Counted from the stretch's first letter, positions 7,432 to 16,699 are shown. The stretch: 64,000 nucleotides of DNA from Rubrivivax sp. (GCA_027485165.1 JAIXRN010000090.1:47688-111687); one strand, 5' to 3'. Made by a program: numbers and translations. The notes: generated by a model not told the origin, from the letters alone.

Positions 7432-9000
7432 ATGAGCGTTGCACCCCGCCCCGCTGCCGTCGCCGTTGCCATTCCCTGGCCCCGCCTGGTGCCTGGCGTG
7501 GTGCTCGTGGTGGCCCTGCTGCTGCTGTTCCGCGATACGGCGCAAGCCACCGTGACCATCTGGCTGCGGTCAGAGACCTTCACGCACTGCATCCTGGTGC
7601 CGCCCATCGTGCTGTGGCTGTTCTGGCGTTCGCGTGCCCGGCTGGCCCAGGCGCCGGTGCGGCCCGTGCCCTGGCTGCTGGTGCTTTGGGCGGGTGGGTG
7701 CCTGCTGTGGCTGCTGGGCGAACTGGCCAGCGTCAACGCCGCCACCCAGCTGGCCCTGGTGACGCTGATCGTGCTGGTGGTGCCCGCCGTCTACGGCTGG
7801 GCCGTGGCGCGGGTGCTGGCGTTCCCGCTGCTGTTCCTGTATTTCGCCGTGCCGGTGGGCGAATTCATGGTCGCGCCGATGATGGAATGGACGGCCGACT
7901 TCACCGTCGCCGCGCTGCAGGCCACCGGGCTGCCGGTCTACCGCGAAGGCCTGCAGTTCGTCATCCCTTCAGGCAGCTGGTCGGTGGTGGAAGCCTGCAG
8001 CGGCGTGCGCTACCTGATCGCTTCCTTCATGGTGGGCACCCTGTTCGCCTACCTGAACTACAACAGCCTGAAGCGGCGCCTGGTGTTTGCGGCCGTGTCG
8101 CTGGCCGTGCCCATCGTCGCCAACTGGCTGCGTGCCTACATGATCGTGATGCTGGGCCATCTGTCGGGCAACGAACTGGCCACCGGAGTGGACCACCTCG
8201 TCTACGGCTGGGTGTTCTTCGGCATCGTCATCGGCATCATGTTCGTGGTCGGCGCGCGCTGGTCAGAACCCGAACTGCCGCTGCCCGCGCCGCCCACGGC
8301 CATCAGCCTGGCGCCTTCTTTGGCGGCGGCGCCGCTGTGGCGCGTGGCCGCAGCCGCGTTGGCCCTGGCCGCCGGCACGCAGGCCCTGATGTGGCAGCTG
8401 GACCGGCCACGCGGCACCACGCCCGTGCTGGCGCTGCCGGCAGCGGCCGACGGCTGGGCCCTGGCCGCGCCCGAGGGCCCCGCGCTGACGTGGCAGCCCA
8501 ACTACAAGACCGCCAATGTGCAGCAGGCCCAGGCCTACCGCCGCAGCAGCGACGGCGCCTTGGTGACGACCTGGGTGGGCTACTACCGCGACCAGAACTA
8601 CCAGCGCAAGCTGATCACGTCCACCAACGGCTTGGTCGAAGGCACCACGGAATCACGCTGGGCGCAGGCCGCCAGCGGCGGCAGCACTGCGGCGGGCCTT
8701 CCCGTGCGCACGGCCGTGCTGCGCGGCAGCGACGTGTCCAGCGTGGCCGCGCCGCGCCTGCGCGTGTGGCAGCTGTACTGGGTGGCCGGCCGCTTCACCA
8801 CCAGCGACGCGCGGGCCAAGGTGATGCTGGCGCTGAACCGCCTGGCCGGCCGTGGCGACGACGCGGCGGTGCTGCTGCTGCACACGCCGCTGCCGGCTGA
8901 CGGCCTGACGGAAGCCGCCGACGCGCTGCTGCAGGCGCATCTGCAGGCGCACCTGGCAGCCTTGCAAGGCGCCTTGCAGTCCGCCCAGGCCGGGCGCTGA
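7432..9000 (+). CDS. xrtA: exosortase A with fused EpsI (DUF3485) domain
   Basis: A 522-residue protein. Residues 1 to about 280 form the multi-helix exosortase, the membrane transpeptidase-like enzyme that recognises and cleaves PEP-CTERM sorting signals. Its conserved residues are visible: the nucleophile Cys189 in VEACSGVRY, Arg234 in VANWLRAYM and His255 in VDHLVYGW. After a linker and one more hydrophobic segment (about 305-325), residues 340-522 match the periplasmic EpsI/DUF3485 domain (GWALAAPEG, WVGYYRDQNYQRKLITSTN, RVWQLYWVAGRFTTS). This fused architecture is usual for XrtA. Two candidate substrates are encoded in the same window (54884 and 57271). A hairpin at 9030-9049 may end the transcript. 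Confidence 0.96.
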   Translation: MSVAPRPAAVAVAIPWPRLVPGVVLVVALLLLFRDTAQATVTIWLRSETFTHCILVPPIVLWLFWRSRARLAQAPVRPVPWLLVLWAGGCLLWLLGELASVNAATQLALVTLIVLVVPAVYGWAVARVLAFPLLFLYFAVPVGEFMVAPMMEWTADFTVAALQATGLPVYREGLQFVIPSGSWSVVEACSGVRYLIASFMVGTLFAYLNYNSLKRRLVFAAVSLAVPIVANWLRAYMIVMLGHLSGNELATGVDHLVYGWVFFGIVIGIMFVVGARWSEPELPLPAPPTAISLAPSLAAAPLWRVAAAALALAAGTQALMWQLDRPRGTTPVLALPAAADGWALAAPEGPALTWQPNYKTANVQQAQAYRRSSDGALVTTWVGYYRDQNYQRKLITSTNGLVEGTTESRWAQAASGGSTAAGLPVRTAVLRGSDVSSVAAPRLRVWQLYWVAGRFTTSDARAKVMLALNRLAGRGDDAAVLLLHTPLPADGLTEAADALLQAHLQAHLAALQGALQSAQAGR

Positions 9001-9029
9001 GCGCCAGGCTTTCCGCCACGGCCCCGCCC

Positions 9030-9049
9030 AAGGCCCTGCTCAGGGCCTT
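9030..9049 (+). terminator. strong hairpin after xrtA
   Basis: Perfect 9-bp stem AAGGCCCTG / CAGGGCCTT with a 2-base loop, starting 29 bases after the xrtA stop. No clear U-tract follows, so it may be a weak or Rho-assisted terminator or an RNA-stabilising hairpin. Confidence 0.5.
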
Positions 9050-9059
9050 CTGACACTGG

Positions 9060-9075
9060 TGGCATCTGAGACGCA
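9060..9075 (+). promoter_or_regulatory. candidate sigma-54 (-24/-12) promoter
   Basis: TGGCATCTGAGACGCA keeps the invariant GG and GC with the required 10-base spacing, plus TGGCA at the -24 element and GCA at -12. RpoN and the enhancer-binding protein PrsR are known regulators of XrtA/PEP-CTERM genes in other betaproteobacteria. The site would give a leader of about 375 bases to the lipoprotein gene at 9463. Confidence 0.5.
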
Positions 9076-9462
9076 TTGAAACAGCCGAAAAGCACTTGCT
9101 TACAGGCTCTACACAAAGCGTCGTCGCCGTTGACAGCTTGTAGCAAAGCTGCGGTCAAGCCTCGTCCGCGGGCTGCCGAAGATCAGCCATCGGGCGTGCC
9201 TTGCGCCCCCACCGGCTGACCCTGAGGTCCTTCCCGCCATGAACACACCGCCGTTACCTGTCCTGGCCCGCGTGCATGCAATGACCGGAGCCAGCGCGAA
9301 GCGCCTCAGGCGCTGACGCCAGCCCTGGCGGCTGGAGCCGGCTTTCATCCAGCCGGGCTCGCCAAGCCAGCGGCCCCCCGACTTCCTGAACTTCCTGGAC
9401 CCGCCCGGCGTGCCTGCGCACCGGGTGTGGGTTGGCATCGCTTTGACTTCACGGCACCGCAC
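9076..9462 (+). other. long untranslated region with a dyad element and three consecutive hairpins
   Basis: No plausible gene lies in this stretch. It holds a dyad-like element beginning with TTGACA at 9130 and ending with GGTCAA at 9158. Three back-to-back hairpins follow: AGCGCCT/AGGCGCT (9300-9314), CGCCAG/CTGGCG (9317-9330) and GAGCCGGCT/AGCCGGGCTC with one bulge (9335-9360). They end about 100 bases before the lipoprotein start. This looks like a structured leader, but no known riboswitch family is recognised. Confidence 0.5.
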
Positions 9463-11931
9463 ATGAAAAGCCACCCGATCTCTCGCCGCCGTCTGCTGAG
9501 CAGCACTTTCCTGGCTCTGGGCACCGCCCAGCTGTCCGCCTGCGGTGGCGGCGGCAGCGAAGCGGATGCCATCGCCGCGGGCACGGCCGAAGAAGGAACG
9601 GCCGGCGCCCTGGGCAAGGTCGGTGGGCAGGCGCCCGCGCTCACAGACAGAAGCAAGCGCGGACCCACCCCACAGGCGCCGCAGCCGGGCACGCCTTTCA
9701 CGTCGCTGGTGGTCGGTGCGGTCGAAGCCGTGGGCGCATCGGCCTATGCCGCCACCGTGTTGCCGCTGCCAGGCCAGGTTCCCGCTTCGGCGACGTTGGC
9801 GTCGCCCGACGACGCCCGCATGTCAGCGGCCGTGCTCTCGCGCTGGCCAGACGGGTCGGCTGCGGTCGTGGTCGTGGCAGGCGTCGTGGACACCACCGGT
9901 TTGCCCGGCCAGGCCCTGCGCGTGGCCGCCGTGCCGGCCACTGCTGCAGCAGCGCCGCTCACCCCGGCCCGCGTGGGCCAGCTCGTGCAGTCGGTGCAGG
10001 TAGCGTTTGGCAGCCTGGGCACGGCCACGCTGACGCAGTTCGGCAGCCCCGAACGCGTCTGGTGGGCAAACGGCCAGAGCATCTGCGCGCGTTACCGCCT
10101 GCCTGCCCCGGGCCATGCCACGCTGGAAGCCGTGGTCGACATCCAGGCCTTCGGCGTGGACTGCGCGCTGGTGGAAGTGGTGGTCGAGAACTCGCGCATG
10201 AACTCGGCCAACCCGGTGCGGCCGGCGAATGCCAGCTACACCGCCGAGGTGCTGGTGAACAACCGCAGCGTCGGCAGCGCCCGCAGCAGCGACGCCCCGG
10301 AAGGTGTGCACGCGGCCTTCCGCGCCTGGCATGTGTCCACCTGGGTCGGCACACATGGCCACGTGCAGCTGACGCAGCTGCACACCGACCTGCAGCAGCA
10401 CCCGCTGTTCTTCCGGGTTGACCAGCCAGGACGCGAGATGACGCGCTATGGCGCCGACCGCTACCAGCCCTGGGCGCCGGTGCGGCAGCGGCCGAACAAC
10501 ATGGGCGGCACAGGCGACCACCCGGGTATCGGCCCGCTGGCGCAATGGGACGCGCACTTCCTGCAAAGCGGCAACCCGCTGGCTGCCCGCGCAGTGGAAG
10601 CCAATGCGCTGGCCATCCTGGGATACAACCTGTGTTATCGCGACAGCACCACCGGCCTGGTGCCCCACGCGGAGCAGCTGGTGGGCCGCGACCGCCACTA
10701 CAACTGGCCCGGCACCGACAACCCCGAAGACCGCATGTGCTGGGAAACCGCGCACCACCCGGCAGCCGGCTTGATGGCTTTCGTGTGCCGGCCCAGCCCC
10801 GTCTTCATCGAAGTTGCGCAGCGCATCGTGGTGATGAATGCCACCTGGTCTGCCGGCGGCCTGGATGGGCAGAACCTGCAGGCCTGGTCGGGCACCGGCA
10901 TCACCGACAGCACGGGCGTCTACGGCTTCTGGTACCAGCAGCGCGGGCGCGCCTGGGGTATCCGCAGCCTGGTGCATGCCACGTTCCTGTCGCCAGATGG
11001 CCAGCCCTGGCGCGATGGCGGCAAGCACTGGCTGAACCTGAATCGCATCTATCTGGCCGAATGGACGCGCAAGCCCGCTGCTGCGGCACTGAACGTGTTC
11101 TGGGACCAGGCGCCGGACTGGCCCGCCAGCCACGGCAGTGGCAATTGGCTGCTGCCCAGCTGGCAGAACCATTTCCTGATCACCGAGCTGCACAAGGCCG
11201 CGTCCGTCAAGCTGCTGACCGGTACCGAACAGCAGGCACTGGACGCGCTGGCGGACTGGGCAGCGCTGCTGCCGGTGCGCTGGGTGAACGAGCAGCCCGA
11301 AGGTGGCTGGCGCTACATCCCCTACGCCCAGGCCATCGCCACGGCGGCCAACCCCAACGTCGCGCCGCCCAGCAGCTGGGGCGCCGTGATGCGGCAGTTC
11401 GTCAGTAGCACGCCGCCCACCGTGGCCGGGGCGATCTCGGTCTACGACGGCGCCACCACCGAGTACGCGAACTTCAGCACCAACGGCAGCGCCGGTGCCT
11501 TCTACCCGTCCTACTGGTGGGCGGCCCTGGCCGCGGCGGTCGAACGCAATGTGCCGGGTGCCGAAACCGCCTGGCGCACCGTGCAGCTGCAGGCCAGCAA
11601 TCTGGGGTCCTGGCGCACGGGCTTCGCGGTCGACCCGCGCTGGAGCGCGACACCGCGCACGATCGGCGGGCAGCCCGTACCGGTGTCGACCACGCCCACC
11701 CCCGCCCCCGGCCCAGCGCAGCCCCCGCAGGAGCTGCCCGCAGAACACGCGGCGTGGTACCTGGCACGCCTGACGCCCGAGTTCGTGCAGTACGGCTGGC
11801 CGTTGACACTGGAAAGTGCCTACCGGCACTGGCGCGAGTGGGGCCGCCGTCAGGGCCGCAAGTGGGCACCCGACGCGCCGGCGCCAGCCTGGGGCCCGGA
11901 AGCCAGCGCCGCGCCACCGGGCACGATCTGA
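9463..11931 (+). CDS. uncharacterised large lipoprotein, possible polysaccharide-processing enzyme
   Basis: I place the start at ATG 9463, giving a signal sequence MKSHPISRRRLLSSTFLALG with a lipobox LSAC (Cys27); an upstream GTG at 9427 would add 12 residues before it. The twin arginines suggest Tat or Sec export. The 822-residue mature part is rich in Trp, His and Asn. It includes a repeated-helix-like middle section (DHPGIGPLAQWDAHFLQSG, DNPEDRMCWETAHHPAAGL) and, near the C-terminus, a Pro-rich linker (about 740-760) followed by HAAWYLARLTPEFVQYGWP. I recognise no family. Its position between xrtA and asnB suggests polymer processing; that is inference only. Confidence 0.75.
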   Translation: MKSHPISRRRLLSSTFLALGTAQLSACGGGGSEADAIAAGTAEEGTAGALGKVGGQAPALTDRSKRGPTPQAPQPGTPFTSLVVGAVEAVGASAYAATVLPLPGQVPASATLASPDDARMSAAVLSRWPDGSAAVVVVAGVVDTTGLPGQALRVAAVPATAAAAPLTPARVGQLVQSVQVAFGSLGTATLTQFGSPERVWWANGQSICARYRLPAPGHATLEAVVDIQAFGVDCALVEVVVENSRMNSANPVRPANASYTAEVLVNNRSVGSARSSDAPEGVHAAFRAWHVSTWVGTHGHVQLTQLHTDLQQHPLFFRVDQPGREMTRYGADRYQPWAPVRQRPNNMGGTGDHPGIGPLAQWDAHFLQSGNPLAARAVEANALAILGYNLCYRDSTTGLVPHAEQLVGRDRHYNWPGTDNPEDRMCWETAHHPAAGLMAFVCRPSPVFIEVAQRIVVMNATWSAGGLDGQNLQAWSGTGITDSTGVYGFWYQQRGRAWGIRSLVHATFLSPDGQPWRDGGKHWLNLNRIYLAEWTRKPAAAALNVFWDQAPDWPASHGSGNWLLPSWQNHFLITELHKAASVKLLTGTEQQALDALADWAALLPVRWVNEQPEGGWRYIPYAQAIATAANPNVAPPSSWGAVMRQFVSSTPPTVAGAISVYDGATTEYANFSTNGSAGAFYPSYWWAALAAAVERNVPGAETAWRTVQLQASNLGSWRTGFAVDPRWSATPRTIGGQPVPVSTTPTPAPGPAQPPQELPAEHAAWYLARLTPEFVQYGWPLTLESAYRHWREWGRRQGRKWAPDAPAPAWGPEASAAPPGTI

Positions 11932-12172
11932 CGCCGCCAGCCCGCCCTGTCGCGGGGTGGCCGGCGCCCACATGACCCGGCGTCGCGACGACGTGCGATA
12001 AATCATGGACGCCGCACGCCCTGCTGCCCGCACATCCGGCGGCGGCAGGTGAGTCCAGTAGCATTCCGACTCCGGCGAGCCGTCGGTTGCGGCTGGTCTG
12101 CGCACCCTGCGCCAGCGCCCCCTGTGGGCAGGCATCCGGCCCGTCCCGTCCACGCATCCCAGGCGCTTTCCC

Positions 12173-14089
12173 ATGTGCGGCATCACCGGCATCTTCGACA
12201 CCCGTGGCACGGCGCCCGTGCCACATCCGCTGTTGCACCGCATGAACGATTCGCAGCGCCACCGCGGCCCTGACGAAGGCAGTCTGCACATCGAACCCGG
12301 CCTGGGCCTGGGCCACCGGCGGCTGTCGATCATTGACATCGCCAGCGGCCAGCAGCCGCTGTTCAACGAAGACGGCTCGGTGGTGGTGGTCTTCAATGGC
12401 GAGATCTACAACTACCAGGCCCTGATGACGGAACTGCAGGCCGCCGGCCACCAGTTCCGCACGCGCAGCGACACCGAAGTCATCGTCCACGCCTGGGAAG
12501 AGTGGGGCGAGGCCTGCGTGCAGCGCTTCCGCGGCATGTTCGCCTTCGGCCTGTGGGACCGCAACCGCCAGACCTTCTTCCTGGCCCGCGACCGCCTGGG
12601 TGTGAAGCCCATGCACTACGCCGTGCTGGACAACGGCCTGCTGTTGTTCGGGTCTGAATTGAAGTCGCTGCTGGGCCATGGCGGTCTGCGGCGCGACATC
12701 GACCCGCTGGCCGTGGAGGACTACTTCGCCCTGGGCTACGTGCCCGAGCCGCGCACCATCTTCAAGCAGGCGCGCAAGCTGCCGGGCGGGCACACACTGA
12801 CCTGGCGCCGCGGCGAAGCTGCGCCCCGCCCGCAGCCCTACTGGGACCTGCATTTCACGCTGGACAACCCCATCAGCGCTGAAGCCGCGGCCGAAGAACT
12901 GGTGGTTCGCCTGCGCGAATCGGTGCGTCTGCGCATGATTGCCGAAGTGCCGTTGGGCGCCTTCCTCAGCGGCGGTGTCGATTCCAGCGCCGTGGTGCAG
13001 GCCATGGCCGGGCTGTCCGACGGGCCGGTGAACACCTGTGCCATTGCCTTTGACGACCCGGCCTTCAACGAAAGCGAATTCGCCCAGCAGGTGGCCGACC
13101 GCTACGCCACGCGCCACCGCGTGGAAACCGTCGGCAGCGACGACTTCGGCCTGCTGGACACGCTGTCGCGCCTGTATGACGAACCTTATGCCGACCCGTC
13201 GGCCATCCCCACCTACCGTGTGTGCCAGATGGCGCGCCGGCACGTGACGGTGGCACTGTCGGGCGACGGTGGTGACGAGACCTTCGGCGGCTACCGCCGC
13301 TACCGCATGCACCTGATGGAAGAGCGCATGCGCGCCACCCTGCCGGCCAGTGTGCGCCGGCCTGTTTTTGGCCTGCTGGGGCGCCTGTACCCCAAGGCCG
13401 ACTGGGCGCCGCGCATGCTGCGCGCCAAGACCACCTTCGAAGGCATGTCGCGCGACCCGGTGGAAGCCTACTTCCACAGCATGAGCCAGATCCGCAGCCC
13501 GCTGCGCCAGCGTCTGTACAGCGCGAAGTTCCGCCAGGAACTGGGCGGCTACAGCGCGCTGGAAGTCTTCCGCCGCCACGCCGCCAAGGCCGGCACCGAC
13601 GACCCGCTGGCGCTGGTGCAGTACATCGACGCCCACACCTACCTGGTGGACGACATCAACACCAAGGTCGACCGCGCGTCGATGGCGCATTCGCTGGAAG
13701 TGCGCGAACCGCTGATGGACCACGAACTGGTGCAGTGGGCCGCCAGCCTGCCTTCGGCGCTGAAGCTGCAGGGCAGCAATGGCAAGGCGGTGCTGAAGAG
13801 GGCGATGGAGCCGCACCTGCCGCACGACGTGCTGTATCGGCCGAAGATGGGCTTTTCGGTGCCGCTGGCGCGCTGGCTGCGTGGCCCACTGCGCGCCCGC
13901 ACGCGCAGCGCCTTGCTGGAAGGCCCGCTGCTGGATGGCGGCTGGCTGGATGCTGGAGCCGTGCGCACCCTGGTGGACGACTTCGAGGCCGGCCGCTACG
14001 ACCACAGCACGCCGCTGTGGAACCTGCTGATGTTCGACGCCTTCCTGCGCAATGTGATGGGCGAACAGCGGCAGGCCGTGGCAGCGTGA
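12173..14089 (+). CDS. asparagine-synthase-like amidotransferase, XrtA/PEP-CTERM type
   Basis: A 638-residue class II glutamine amidotransferase plus AsnB synthetase. The catalytic Cys2 is in MCGITGIFDTRG; the glutaminase domain (to about 210) has HRGPDEG and FNGEIYN. The synthetase domain has the PPi loop SGGVDSS at 266-272 and LSGDGGDETFGGY. The variant TIGR03108 lies in XrtA EPS loci and probably amidates a sugar carboxylate or glycan precursor rather than making free asparagine. The 241-base gap before it contains an AT-rich GATAAATC (11997-12004), the only promoter-like patch there. A GT gene starts 20 bases after its stop. Confidence 0.93.
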   Translation: MCGITGIFDTRGTAPVPHPLLHRMNDSQRHRGPDEGSLHIEPGLGLGHRRLSIIDIASGQQPLFNEDGSVVVVFNGEIYNYQALMTELQAAGHQFRTRSDTEVIVHAWEEWGEACVQRFRGMFAFGLWDRNRQTFFLARDRLGVKPMHYAVLDNGLLLFGSELKSLLGHGGLRRDIDPLAVEDYFALGYVPEPRTIFKQARKLPGGHTLTWRRGEAAPRPQPYWDLHFTLDNPISAEAAAEELVVRLRESVRLRMIAEVPLGAFLSGGVDSSAVVQAMAGLSDGPVNTCAIAFDDPAFNESEFAQQVADRYATRHRVETVGSDDFGLLDTLSRLYDEPYADPSAIPTYRVCQMARRHVTVALSGDGGDETFGGYRRYRMHLMEERMRATLPASVRRPVFGLLGRLYPKADWAPRMLRAKTTFEGMSRDPVEAYFHSMSQIRSPLRQRLYSAKFRQELGGYSALEVFRRHAAKAGTDDPLALVQYIDAHTYLVDDINTKVDRASMAHSLEVREPLMDHELVQWAASLPSALKLQGSNGKAVLKRAMEPHLPHDVLYRPKMGFSVPLARWLRGPLRARTRSALLEGPLLDGGWLDAGAVRTLVDDFEAGRYDHSTPLWNLLMFDAFLRNVMGEQRQAVAA

Positions 14090-14109
14090 CCGTGCCCCTG
14101 TCTGGCGCG

Positions 14110-15336
14110 ATGCGCATCCTGTACCACCACCGCACGGCGTCTAAGGACGGCCAGGCTGTGCACATCGAAGAGATGATCCAGGCCCTGCGCAGCCTGGGCC
14201 ACGACGTGCACATCGTAGGCCCCGCCGCGCCTGATCCCGGCGGCCAGGCCATGGGTGACGAAGTCGGCTGGGTCAGCCGCCTGCGCAGCACCTTGCCGCG
14301 CGCCCTGTACGAACTGCTGGAACTGGGCTATTCGCTGCTGGCCTACACGCGGCTGGCGCGCGCGGTGCGCGACTTCAAGCCCGACATCGTCTACGAGCGC
14401 TACAACCTGTTCCTGCTGTCGGGCTGGCTGGTGAAGAAACGCCATGGCCTGCCACTGCTGCTGGAAGTGAACGCGCCGCTGGCCGATGAACGCGAGCAGT
14501 TCAGCGGTGGCCTGTCCCTGCGCCGCCTGGCGCACTGGACCGAAGGCCTGGTGTGGCGCGGGGCCGACGTGGTGCTGCCGGTCACCCGCGTGCTGGCAGC
14601 CGACATCGCGCGCAAGGGCGTGCCACCCGAACGCCTGGCCGTGATCGCCAACGGCATCAACGAAGAACACTTCCAGGCGGCCCCCGCCCCGGCCGCAGCG
14701 AAGGCCGCGCTGGGCTGGCCGGACGCCTTCGTGTTGGGCTTCACCGGCTTCGTGCGCGACTGGCATGGCGTCGACCGCGTGCTGCACTGGCTGGCCAGTG
14801 CGGACGCCCCGCCGCAGGCGCGCCTGCTGATGGTGGGCGATGGCCCGGCGCGGCCGGCGCTGGAAGCGCTGGCGCTGCAGCTGGGACTGACCGAACGCGT
14901 GCGCTTCACAGGCGTGATCCCGCGCGCCCAGGTGCCTGCGCATGTGGCCGCGTTCGACATCGCGCTGCAGCCGGCGGTGGTGGCCTACGCGTCGCCGCTG
15001 AAGCTGTTCGAATACCTGGCCTTGGGCAAGGTCATCGTCGCCCCGCGGCTGCCGAACATCGAAGAAGTGCTGGTCGATGGCGACAACGCCCTGCTGTTCG
15101 ACGCCCAGGCCCCGCAGGCGCTGGAACAGGCGCTCACACGCCTGTGCCGCGACACGGCGCTGCGTCAGCGGCTGGCGGCCGGCTCGGGCGCCACCATCGA
15201 CCGTCTGGGCCTGACCTGGCGTGCCAACGCGCAGCGCGTGGTGGCGCTGGGCGGCGCGCTGCTGAAGCGCGAACCGCTGCCCGCCACCCTGGCGGCGCGG
15301 CCAGGCGCTGCCGCCGACCAGGTGCGCCAGCCATGA
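14110..15336 (+). CDS. GT4 glycosyltransferase
   Basis: A 408-residue GT-B glycosyltransferase. ATG 14110 gives MRILYHHRTASKDGQAVHIEEM; an in-frame GTG at 14092 would add six residues. Visible features are the acceptor-domain helix QAVHIEEMIQALRSLGHDVHIVGP, VIANGINEEHF at the interdomain junction, GFTGFVRDWHGVDRVL and a donor-site region ALQPAVVAYASPLKLFEYLALGKV. It is likely a cytoplasmic enzyme of repeat-unit assembly. Its stop overlaps the next start as ATGA (15333-15336), indicating translational coupling. Confidence 0.88.
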   Translation: MRILYHHRTASKDGQAVHIEEMIQALRSLGHDVHIVGPAAPDPGGQAMGDEVGWVSRLRSTLPRALYELLELGYSLLAYTRLARAVRDFKPDIVYERYNLFLLSGWLVKKRHGLPLLLEVNAPLADEREQFSGGLSLRRLAHWTEGLVWRGADVVLPVTRVLAADIARKGVPPERLAVIANGINEEHFQAAPAPAAAKAALGWPDAFVLGFTGFVRDWHGVDRVLHWLASADAPPQARLLMVGDGPARPALEALALQLGLTERVRFTGVIPRAQVPAHVAAFDIALQPAVVAYASPLKLFEYLALGKVIVAPRLPNIEEVLVDGDNALLFDAQAPQALEQALTRLCRDTALRQRLAAGSGATIDRLGLTWRANAQRVVALGGALLKREPLPATLAARPGAAADQVRQP

Positions 15337-16520
15337 AGCGCCCGCTGCGCACCCTGCTGTTTTCCACGCTCTACCCCAGCAGCGCGCGGCCGGTGCATGG
15401 CATCTTTGTCGAAACGCGCCTGCGCGAACTGCTGCGGACCCAGCAGGTGCAGACGCAGGTGGTCGCGCCCGTGCCCTGGTTTCCGTTCCAGGGCCCGCGC
15501 TTTGGCGAATACGGCCGCTACGCCGCCACGCCGCTGCACGAAGAACGCCACGGTGTTTCGGTGCATCACCCGCGCTACTTCCTGCCGCCCAAGGTGGGCA
15601 TGAACCTGGCGCCGCACACCCTGGCCGCGGGCGCCTGGCCGACGGTGCGCAAGCTGCTGGCCCAGGGCTTCGACTTCGACCTGATCGACGCGCACTACTA
15701 CTACCCCGACGGCGTGGCCGCGGCCATCATTGCGCGGCGCCTGAACAAGCCGCTGGTCGTCACCGCCCGCGGTACTGACCTGAGCCTGATCCCTGACTTT
15801 GACCGGCCGCGCCAGCTGATCCTGCGCACCGCAGAACAGGCGTCGGCCTCGGTGGGCGTTTGCCAGGCGCTGATGGACAGCCTGGCCGCCCTGGGTGCCG
15901 CACCGGGCAAGCTGCACGTGCTGCGCAATGGCGTGGACCTGCAGCGCTTCCGGCCCGAACCGCAGGCTGCGGCCCGTGCCCGCCTGGGCCTGGTGGCTGA
16001 CGCGCGCTGGCTGGTGTCGGTGGGCCACCTGGTGGAACGCAAGGGCCACGACATCACGCTGCGCGCGCTGGCAGGCTTGCCGGGTGTGCAGCTGGCGGTG
16101 CTGGGCCAGGGCCCAGACCGGGTCAAGCTGCAGGCGCTGGCCCAAGACCTGGGCGTGGCCAGCCGCGTGCGCTTCGTTGGCCAGGTGCCGAACGAGGAAC
16201 TGCGCTGGTGGTATTCCGCCGCCGACGTGTCGGTGCTGTCGTCCAGCCGCGAAGGCTGGGCCAACGTGCTGCTGGAATCGATGGCCTGCGGCACGCCCGT
16301 CGCGGGCAGCAAAATCTGGGGAACGCCGGAAGTGGTGGCGCGGCCCGAAGCCGGGGTGCTGTTCGACCCGCGCACACCCGAGGCGCTGCGCGCGGCGCTG
16401 GCGGGCCTGCTGCAGGCCTTGCCGGCGCGCGCGCAGGTGCGGGCCTATGCCGAAGGCTTTTCCTGGCAGGCCACCACCGCGGGCCAGCTGCAACTCTTCG
16501 ACAAGGTGCTCTCCGCATGA
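15333..16520 (+). CDS. GT4 glycosyltransferase
   Basis: A 395-residue glycosyltransferase starting in the ATGA overlap with the preceding GT. The N-terminus FSTLYPSSARPVHGIFVETRL and the DAHYYYPDGVAAAI and TARGTDLSLIP motifs are typical of EPS GT4 enzymes. The C-terminal half has VSVGHLVERKGHDITLRAL and the E-x7-E donor motif in SSSREGWANVLLESMACGTPV. It should act on lipid-linked sugars in the cytoplasm. A 4-base overlap couples it to the small membrane protein that follows. Confidence 0.9.
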   Translation: MKRPLRTLLFSTLYPSSARPVHGIFVETRLRELLRTQQVQTQVVAPVPWFPFQGPRFGEYGRYAATPLHEERHGVSVHHPRYFLPPKVGMNLAPHTLAAGAWPTVRKLLAQGFDFDLIDAHYYYPDGVAAAIIARRLNKPLVVTARGTDLSLIPDFDRPRQLILRTAEQASASVGVCQALMDSLAALGAAPGKLHVLRNGVDLQRFRPEPQAAARARLGLVADARWLVSVGHLVERKGHDITLRALAGLPGVQLAVLGQGPDRVKLQALAQDLGVASRVRFVGQVPNEELRWWYSAADVSVLSSSREGWANVLLESMACGTPVAGSKIWGTPEVVARPEAGVLFDPRTPEALRAALAGLLQALPARAQVRAYAEGFSWQATTAGQLQLFDKVLSA

Positions 16521-16699
16521 TCATCGCGCTGATGCTGCTGCTCGACGTGGCGCTGATGTGCTACCTGGCCTGGAAGGTGGGCAGCGCCGGCAAGCCGCAG
16601 GCGCCGCAAGACCTGGGCTGGCTGCACTTCCGCGACGCGCCGGTGTCGGCCCGCAAGGCCAGGCCGGGGTCGACCGAAGCCGGGGGTCAGGATGCGTGA
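16517..16699 (+). CDS. 60-residue single-pass membrane protein
   Basis: The ATG overlaps the preceding GT stop (ATGA, 16517-16520), and the last 8 bases overlap the ligase start at 16692. The protein has one N-terminal helix (MIIALMLLLDVALMCYLAWK) and a short polar tail with GWLHFRDAPV and a basic stretch. The double overlap argues that it is translated and functionally tied to the O-glycosylation ligase. No family is recognised. Confidence 0.7.
   Translation: MIIALMLLLDVALMCYLAWKVGSAGKPQAPQDLGWLHFRDAPVSARKARPGSTEAGGQDA

Noticed and set aside
9130..9158. Sigma-70 promoter starting with a perfect TTGACA
   Set aside because: No -10-like hexamer occurs 16-18 bases downstream; the box is part of a dyad (TTGAC...GTCAA) and is kept only as a possible operator.
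9823..12396. A long open frame of 857 codons on the minus strand opposite the lipoprotein gene
   Set aside because: It is a GC-rich antisense shadow: it crosses the 3' end of the lipoprotein, the gap and the start of asnB, and has no recognisable motif. The plus-strand genes have clear signal or catalytic motifs.
11474..14005. An 843-codon minus-strand open frame opposite asnB
   Set aside because: AsnB motifs on the plus strand are unambiguous; the minus frame is His/Gln/Val-rich as expected for a reverse shadow of GC-biased codons.
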